Below the pieces are notes generated by a model, which worked only from the letters and a program-made list of their open reading frames with translations, did no database searches and was not told the DNA's origin. Below, one piece after another: positions 58,768 to 64,000 of a stretch of DNA of 64,000 nt. Every line of letters starts with the position of its first letter. The stretch's first letter is position 1. The DNA is from Kaistella treverensis (GTDB taxonomy: Bacteria; Bacteroidota; Bacteroidia; Flavobacteriales; Weeksellaceae): contig NZ_FORQ01000001.1 in assembly GCF_900114045.1 (NCBI RefSeq), forward strand, positions 248,001 to 312,000, given 5' to 3'. Position numbers and translations under genes: made by a program.

Positions 58768-60453
58768 ATGAAAAAGTTCTTTCTTTCCTTTCTTCTTTTG
58801 TCCCAATTTGTTTTCGCACAATTTACCGATATTAATATCGTCAAGGAAATCCACACCAAAGACAAAGGTCTCGTGGTTTCTGCGCATCCTTTAGCCAGCG
58901 AAGCCGGCGCAAAAATACTGAAAGCCGGCGGCAACGCTTTCGATGCGGTCATCGCCACACAATACGCTTTGGCGGTCGTTTATCCACAGGCGGGAAACAT
59001 CGGCGGTGGCGGATTTCTAGTCGGCGTGAAAAAAAACGGTGAAAAATTCACCATAGATTTCCGCGAAACAGCACCCGCAAAAGCCTCGCGAGATATGTAT
59101 CTCGACAAAAAAGGAAACGCAAACACCGATCTTTCCCAAAACGGAAGATTAGCGGTCGGGATTCCCGGTTCTGTAGCGGGGTTTTATGCGACATTGAAAC
59201 ACGCCAACCTGCCGATGTCAACACTTATTCAGCCCGCAATCGATTTGGCGGAACAGGGTTTTGCAATCACCCAAAAAGAAGCAAATTTGCTTAATAATCA
59301 AATGGAATTTTTCCATCAGCACAATAAAAGCGCCACGGTATTTCAGAAAAAAATGCCCTGGAAGGCGGGAGAAATTTTAATTCAGAAAGAATTGGCAAAA
59401 ACCCTGAAACTCATTCAGAAAAACGGGGCAAAAGGTTTTTATGAAGGCGAAACCGCAGATTTAATTGTCAAAGAAATGCAGCGCGGAAACGGCATTATTT
59501 CTTTAGCCGATCTGAAAAACTACAAGGTGGTGGAAAGAAAACCGATCACTTTTAATTATAAAGAAAACGAAGTTGTTTCCATGCCGTTACCGTCCAGCGG
59601 CGGAATATTACTCGCACAGATGCTGAAAATGACGTCATTTGAGAATCTGGAAAAATATCAGCACAATTCCACGCCCGCCGTTCAAATTATGGTCGAAGCT
59701 GAAAGACGCGCTTTCGCCGACCGAGCGGAATTTATGGGTGATCCGGGTTTTATTAAAGACCAAACCGCAATGCTGATTTCCGAAAAATATTTAAAAAACC
59801 GATGGAAAACTTTTACTATGAACCGCGCTACGCCAACCGCTGAAGTTGGTAAAATTATTCCACAATCAAAAGAATCCACGGAAACTACGCATATATCCAT
59901 CATCGATAAAGACGGAAACGCGGTCGCGGTTACGACTACTTTAAATGGTTTGTACGGCAGCAAAGTCGTGGTTTCCGGTGCCGGATTTTTCCTGAATAAC
60001 GAGATGGATGATTTTTCTGTAAAACCCGGTGTTCCAAATATGTTTGGCGCGGTCGGCGGCGAAGCGAATTCCATTCAACCCGGAAAAAGAATGTTGAGTT
60101 CCATGACGCCAACCATTGTTCTGAAAAATTCAAAACCTTATATCATCGTGGGAACGCCGGGCGGAACAACCATTCCAACTTCCGTTTTTCAAACCATCGT
60201 GAATATTATCGATTTTAAATTAAGTCCAAACATGGCGATTAATTCACCGAAATTTCACCATCAGTGGCTGCCGGAATCAGTATTAATCGAAAGGAATTTC
60301 CCCGAAACAACGGTTGCCGATTTGGTAAAAAACAAATATACCATCGAAAAAACTGCGCAAATCGGTCGTACAGAAGTAATCGTAATCGATGAAAATGGAA
60401 ATGCGGTCGCTATTGCAGATGGTCGCGGCGATGATTCCGTAGCGGTGGAATAA
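58768..60453 (+). CDS. ggt: Gamma-glutamyltransferase
   Basis: 561 residues with a signal peptide (MKKFFLSFLLLSQFVFAQ). It hydrolyses or transfers the gamma-glutamyl group of glutathione and similar compounds in the periplasm. The proenzyme cuts itself before Thr373 of TTHISIIDKDGNAV; the glutamate-binding motifs NIGGGGFL, FRETAPAKA, and SSMTPTI are present. The ATG at 58768 is chosen because it begins the signal peptide after a promoter box. The gene ends one base before the convergent SDR gene. Confidence 0.95.
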   Translation: MKKFFLSFLLLSQFVFAQFTDINIVKEIHTKDKGLVVSAHPLASEAGAKILKAGGNAFDAVIATQYALAVVYPQAGNIGGGGFLVGVKKNGEKFTIDFRETAPAKASRDMYLDKKGNANTDLSQNGRLAVGIPGSVAGFYATLKHANLPMSTLIQPAIDLAEQGFAITQKEANLLNNQMEFFHQHNKSATVFQKKMPWKAGEILIQKELAKTLKLIQKNGAKGFYEGETADLIVKEMQRGNGIISLADLKNYKVVERKPITFNYKENEVVSMPLPSSGGILLAQMLKMTSFENLEKYQHNSTPAVQIMVEAERRAFADRAEFMGDPGFIKDQTAMLISEKYLKNRWKTFTMNRATPTAEVGKIIPQSKESTETTHISIIDKDGNAVAVTTTLNGLYGSKVVVSGAGFFLNNEMDDFSVKPGVPNMFGAVGGEANSIQPGKRMLSSMTPTIVLKNSKPYIIVGTPGGTTIPTSVFQTIVNIIDFKLSPNMAINSPKFHHQWLPESVLIERNFPETTVADLVKNKYTIEKTAQIGRTEVIVIDENGNAVAIADGRGDDSVAVE

Positions 60454-60454
60454 A

Positions 60455-61882
60455 TTATTTTCCAGCCAGTTTTTTCAGCATTCCGTTGAAAATTAAACCG
60501 TGAAACGGCAAAACGGAATACCAATAGAGTCTGCCCGATAAACCTAGCGGGCGAAAAGTGGCTTCCTGATGCAGGACGCCATTTTTTATTTTGAACTCCA
60601 ACCAGGCTTCACCGGGAAGTTTCATTTCAGCGAAAAGCAGAAGGCGTTTTTCTTCGCGATTGGCGTAAAGCACGCGCCAAAAATCCACGGAATCGCCGGC
60701 TTCCAACTCACTCATATTTCGGCGGCCACGGCGTAATCCTACACCACCAAAAAGTTTATCTAAAAGCCCGCGGATTTTCCAGAGAAAATCTGCGTAATAC
60801 CAGCCTGTTTTACCGCCGATGCTGAAGATTCGGTCTAGAGATTTTTCTACATCATCCACTTTTTCCTCTCGGATATCTTTAAAACAGCCTTCCGTCGGCA
60901 CTTCCAGATATTGCCAAACTTTCCTGTTGTGAAACTGGTTGGTAAAAGAATCAAACCAACTGGACAAAACATCGTTTTGCTTGATTTTATCAAAGGCTTG
61001 ACGGATGGCTTCTTCGTAAGAAAATAGATGAATACCGAGCTTTTCAGCCAGATTATTCGGTTTTGCCACCACATCGATTTTCATGCTGTCCACCAAATTT
61101 ACGGCAAGCGAGTAACTTGTTGATGTTACAAAATAGAGCCAGTAAGACGATAATTTCGGTGTCATCACAGGGACTATAAAAATTTGCCGCTTTAAGCCCC
61201 TAATTTTTGCATATTGCAAAAGCATTTCTTTGTACGTAACCACCGTGGTGCCGGCGATATCGTAATTTTGGTTGTAGGTAAATTCTTTTCCTAAAACTCC
61301 AACTAAAAACTGCATCACATTTCGGATGGCAATCGGTTGACATTTGGTGTTCAGCCATTTTGGAGTGATCATGATCGGAAGCTTTTCTACCAAATCACGG
61401 ATGATTTCGAAAGACGCACTGCCAGAACCCACGATAATTCCTGCGCGTAAACTCGTTAAATTGTAAACCGAACTTTGCAAAGCTTCTTCCACATTTTTCC
61501 GCGATTGTAAATGCTTCGAGAGTTTTTCTTCATTGATGATTCCAGTGAGAAAAATTACCTGCTTTACGGCTGTTTTTTCTAAAGCTTTTCGAAAGTTATC
61601 GGCAGAAATTTTTTCTTTTTGTTCAAAATCTCCGTCGCTGGACGACATGGAATGAATTAAATAATACGCAGCTTCAATATCTTTCGGAATATTTTCTAAG
61701 CTCGATTCATCTAAGAAATCGTTTTCAATAACCTCAATCTGGTCGATTTTATCTTTAAAAAGTTTTAAACCGAACCGGTTTTTATCACGCACAGAACACA
61801 CCACGTGGTGACCTTCTTCGAGCAACTGAATCAGAAGTCTTTTGCCTATGTAACCGGTGCCGCCAGTGAGTAAAATTTTCAT
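60455..61882 (-). CDS. NAD(P)-binding protein with DUF2867 domain
   Basis: 475 residues. The N-terminal about 290 residues are an atypical SDR (GGTGYIGKRLLIQLL, AYYLIHSMSSSDGDFE, SLRAGIIVGSGSASFE). The C-terminal about 150 residues are DUF2867 (GWYYADFLWKIRGLLDKLFGGVGLRRG, LLLFAEMKLPGEAWLEF). The combination is typical of proteins encoded with carotenoid genes in Bacteroidota. It overlaps the SRPBCC gene by four bases. The reaction is not known. Confidence 0.88.
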   Translation of the reverse strand: MKILLTGGTGYIGKRLLIQLLEEGHHVVCSVRDKNRFGLKLFKDKIDQIEVIENDFLDESSLENIPKDIEAAYYLIHSMSSSDGDFEQKEKISADNFRKALEKTAVKQVIFLTGIINEEKLSKHLQSRKNVEEALQSSVYNLTSLRAGIIVGSGSASFEIIRDLVEKLPIMITPKWLNTKCQPIAIRNVMQFLVGVLGKEFTYNQNYDIAGTTVVTYKEMLLQYAKIRGLKRQIFIVPVMTPKLSSYWLYFVTSTSYSLAVNLVDSMKIDVVAKPNNLAEKLGIHLFSYEEAIRQAFDKIKQNDVLSSWFDSFTNQFHNRKVWQYLEVPTEGCFKDIREEKVDDVEKSLDRIFSIGGKTGWYYADFLWKIRGLLDKLFGGVGLRRGRRNMSELEAGDSVDFWRVLYANREEKRLLLFAEMKLPGEAWLEFKIKNGVLHQEATFRPLGLSGRLYWYSVLPFHGLIFNGMLKKLAGK

Positions 61883-62364
61883 GATAATAATGTTTTTTCC
61901 AAGATTTCATAGCGGCTTTCGAAAATAAATTTCACCTTATTTTTTACATAATTTCCCGCCAATAAATCACCCAAAATTCCGAATGGCAGCTTGAAATTAA
62001 CGATGTCCGTCATTAAAACTTCGTTGTCCGAAACTGCTTTAAAATGATGTTCGTGATGCCACATCGCATAAGGTCCGAATCGCTGTTCATCGACGAAAAA
62101 TTTTTGCTCTTCCAGATGCGTGATTTCCGTAATCCAATTGGATTTAATGAAAGGTAAAGCGCCAATTTTGTAAGTGATAATCTGACCTTTGTAAGTTTTA
62201 TTTGGCGGATTATTTGTAATTCTGAATTCCATTTCCTTCGGTGTAATTCTGTCTAAATTCGTCGGCAATGTGAAAAATTCCCAGGCTTTTTCTAAAGATA
62301 ATGGCAAAACCTGCTCCGAGGTCAGCGTATAAATTCCTGATTGTTTGGTCAAATTAATTTTCAT
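61879..62364 (-). CDS. SRPBCC family protein
   Basis: 161 residues, START-like fold that binds hydrophobic ligands (LPLSLEKAWEFFTLPTNLDRITP; FGPYAMWHHEHHF). This group is often encoded beside carotenoid genes and may bind a pigment or its precursor; this is inference. It overlaps both neighbours (11 and 4 bases), so translation is coupled. Confidence 0.85.
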   Translation of the reverse strand: MKINLTKQSGIYTLTSEQVLPLSLEKAWEFFTLPTNLDRITPKEMEFRITNNPPNKTYKGQIITYKIGALPFIKSNWITEITHLEEQKFFVDEQRFGPYAMWHHEHHFKAVSDNEVLMTDIVNFKLPFGILGDLLAGNYVKNKVKFIFESRYEILEKTLLS

Positions 62365-63067
62365 GGCTGGAACGGAATAATTTTTTCGTTTTCAGATATT
62401 CGAAAACCAAAGTGATTGAATACAGAAGCGCGAAACAGTAAAAAGTATCTTCCACCGGAATGGTGCCGAGCCGAATGCCGAGATTTTCGGAATTGTCGTA
62501 AAAAACCACGGGATTTTCCGAATAACTTCCCGTCAGCGCAGAATTCACAAAAAAGAAAGGAATAAAAATAATCATAAAACTGAGATAAAATCTTCGGGCA
62601 TAACTCCATTCAAAAATAATTTGCAGCAACATCAAAACCGTGAAAAGTCCGATGCAGACGAAAGTGTACATTTTATCGTAATTGAAAACCGACAAAACCA
62701 AACCAACTGCAAATAAAATATAAGTAATAAAATGCGTAATTTTTTTAGAAAGAATAATTTGCGGAAAAAAATATTTCAGTGAATAATGGATAAAAACGCT
62801 GGCGTAAGGTATTAAAAGGAAAAAAAGCCATTCTTCAATCGGTAATTTTAAGATTCGCCAACCGACTAAATATTGGTCATTAAAACCCCAAACATCATTG
62901 TACGCAAAATAGCTGTCCCATAAAATAAAGAAAATCCCGACGGAGATTATCGCCGTAAAATAAGCCTTCCAGTGCTGAATAAAATGCATCCGCTTTTTTT
63001 CAAAACTGAACAGGAAGGGTATTATAAAGCTGAAAAAATCGAGGAGAAGATAATAGTAGGACTGCAA
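62354..63067 (-). CDS. Lycopene cyclase domain protein (CrtYc/CrtYd type)
   Basis: 237 residues, nearly all in about seven membrane helices, with two repeats as in heterodimeric-type lycopene cyclases (YYLLLDFFSFIIPFLFSFE; ILKLPIEEWLFFLLIPYASVF; the repeat VEDTFYCFALLYSI). The LPIEEWLFF and VEDTFY motifs, each with conserved acidic residues, are typical. It cyclises the ends of lycopene to make beta-carotene. Three bases separate it from crtZ. Confidence 0.87.
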   Translation of the reverse strand: MQSYYYLLLDFFSFIIPFLFSFEKKRMHFIQHWKAYFTAIISVGIFFILWDSYFAYNDVWGFNDQYLVGWRILKLPIEEWLFFLLIPYASVFIHYSLKYFFPQIILSKKITHFITYILFAVGLVLSVFNYDKMYTFVCIGLFTVLMLLQIIFEWSYARRFYLSFMIIFIPFFFVNSALTGSYSENPVVFYDNSENLGIRLGTIPVEDTFYCFALLYSITLVFEYLKTKKLFRSSHEN

Positions 63068-63070
63068 AAT

Positions 63071-63544
63071 TTATTTTTTTAAAGTGGATAAACGCGCTTC
63101 GCGAAAATATTTCATCGGAACATACAGCATTCCAAAACATTCGCCGTCTTCCTTGCCCAGATGTTTGTGGTGCATTTTATGCGCTTTTCTAAGTCCGCGG
63201 AAATACCAGTTATTGGTTTTGTCAAACCATTTAAAACGGCGGTGGATCAAAACATCGTGAACTAGAAAATAGCAGATTCCGTAAATTAAAATTCCGAGGC
63301 CGACAAAAAACATCCAGTTGATGCCGTCTACTGTTCCGAACCAAAAAAGCAACATGCTTGGAATGGCAAAAACTACGAAAAATGCATCGTTTTTTTCGAA
63401 AACATGCGGATAACCCGGCTGGTGGTGATCTTCGTGAAGATACCAGCCCAAACCGTGCATGATGAATTTATGCGTGAGCCACGTTACTCCCTCCATGGTA
63501 ATTACCACGGCTATCGTTAAAAATATATATCCAGTAAAGTCCAT
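63071..63544 (-). CDS. crtZ: Beta-carotene hydroxylase
   Basis: 157 residues, membrane-bound di-iron enzyme of the fatty acid hydroxylase family. Histidine clusters HKFIMH, HEDHH, HDVLIH and HKMHHKH bind the irons, and the helices between them span the membrane. It adds 3-hydroxyl groups to beta-carotene, giving zeaxanthin. With the cyclase next to it this is the terminal part of a zeaxanthin-type pathway. Confidence 0.94.
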   Translation of the reverse strand: MDFTGYIFLTIAVVITMEGVTWLTHKFIMHGLGWYLHEDHHQPGYPHVFEKNDAFFVVFAIPSMLLFWFGTVDGINWMFFVGLGILIYGICYFLVHDVLIHRRFKWFDKTNNWYFRGLRKAHKMHHKHLGKEDGECFGMLYVPMKYFREARLSTLKK

Positions 63545-63547
63545 TTT

Positions 63548-64000
63548 TTACAATTTTAAATACGCTTTGATGTAAGTTTTTAGGTCCTTATCAGCCGAAT
63601 TTTTATAATTTCTCGTAAGAAAAGTTCGGTCTTCTTCGATATTCTGATAATAACCCAAAAGTTTGGGTACACTTTCCTGGGTGATAAGCCGCATCAAACG
63701 GACTTCCAGGTTTTTCGGGTCAGATTTTACCGCCGCATCCATCGTTTTTTTACCTTCGTTGAAATAAGACATTTTTTTCAGCGGATTGAAAACGTGTTTC
63801 GCCATAAAAAACTTTCCGACCGCTAAAAATCCGGCGTAAATCGGTTCCTTCGTTTCGTTAAAAGCTGACGAAGATTTTTCAATCAGCATTTTTGCCGCAA
63901 CTTCAGAGTTTTCTCCTTTCTGAAGAAGGGTACGGTAATCTTTAAGGTTTTGAGCGTTGGTGACGTTCATAAAAAAAAGGAGTAATAAAAGGCTAATTTT
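63548..64000 (-). CDS. Exported protein of unknown function, partial at right edge
   Basis: The frame runs open to the window edge, so the true start lies beyond 64000. The last ten codons at the edge read KISLLLLLFF, and NVTNAQ follows, together the end of a signal peptide with cleavage near NAQ; the ATG at 63968-63970 is therefore internal. The mature part is helical with a TPR-like stretch (AVKSDPKNLEVRLMRLITQESV). It lies three bases before crtZ in the same direction and is part of the carotenoid operon or its start. Function unknown. Confidence 0.72.
   Translation of the reverse strand, partial: KISLLLLLFFMNVTNAQNLKDYRTLLQKGENSEVAAKMLIEKSSSAFNETKEPIYAGFLAVGKFFMAKHVFNPLKKMSYFNEGKKTMDAAVKSDPKNLEVRLMRLITQESVPKLLGYYQNIEEDRTFLTRNYKNSADKDLKTYIKAYLKL

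Noticed and set aside
63548-63970. The ATG at 63968-63970 as true start of the last gene
   Set aside because: The frame is open to the window edge and encodes a hydrophobic signal-peptide core directly in front of it.
1-64000. General reassignment of TAA as a sense codon
   Set aside because: Many complete genes of normal length (for example recR, ggt, cphA) end with TAA.
1-64000. tRNA or rRNA genes, CRISPR arrays, prophage or transposase genes
   Set aside because: I read the gaps for clover-leaf arms, regularly spaced repeats and transposase motifs and found none; a short tRNA could still escape a reading by eye.

Overview
The window is an ordinary stretch of chromosome from a member of the Bacteroidota, most likely a flavobacterium of the Chryseobacterium/Kaistella group. 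This rests on several signs: many upstream regions carry the Bacteroidota -7 promoter box TAnnTTTG, LigD has the domain order phosphoesterase-ligase-polymerase, and several genes belong to families that are typical of this group (short-chain L-threonine dehydrogenase-like epimerase, a carotenoid operon with CrtZ, a membrane FMN glutamate-synthase-like protein, DUF4197). The genus is inference. No rRNA, tRNA, CRISPR array, prophage or complete insertion sequence was seen.

Layout. 1-6.2 kb: ligD (minus strand), then the cyanophycin pair cphA-cphB (plus strand). Both ligD and cphB are interrupted by one in-frame TAA, and cphA lacks most of its usual N domain. 6.4-8.9 kb: a zinc-ribbon protein, a two-heme cytochrome c and a stress-type SDR. 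9.1-16.0 kb: a signalling operon made of a REC-histidine kinase, a 1193-residue CHASE3/GAF hybrid kinase with three receiver domains, a single-domain regulator, CheR, CheB and a second single-domain regulator, without CheA, CheW or a classical MCP. 16-30 kb: DNA repair (3-methyladenine glycosylase, RecR), a cold-shock-domain protein, a transporter, an Usp-GNAT-racemase operon, an AraC regulator, a dipeptidase, two glycosyltransferases and SecG. 30-43 kb: a PAS kinase with its regulator, a UvrD-type helicase, a HipA-like kinase with a DUF3037 partner, a UbiB/ABC1 kinase, RlmH, a YihY membrane protein, NhaA and the bifunctional ppGpp enzyme. 44-58 kb: cell-wall and surface enzymes, a deoxynucleoside kinase, the rpsF-rpsR-rplI operon, a probably inactive polysaccharide-deacetylase-like protein and a threonine-dehydrogenase-like epimerase. 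58-64 kb: gamma-glutamyltransferase and a tightly packed carotenoid operon that runs off the right edge.

The points most worth following are these. (1) The TAA in cphB falls exactly on the codon expected for the catalytic glutamate, and the TAA in ligD separates the polymerase domain from phosphoesterase and ligase. (2) The cyanophycin synthetase has no recognisable N domain. (3) The CheR/CheB pair has no chemoreceptor, which makes the neighbouring hybrid kinase the obvious candidate substrate. (4) A family of small hairpins with a TTAAA-like loop and a T-rich right flank lies in about twenty intergenic gaps, including at least six between divergent genes where a terminator would have no job.
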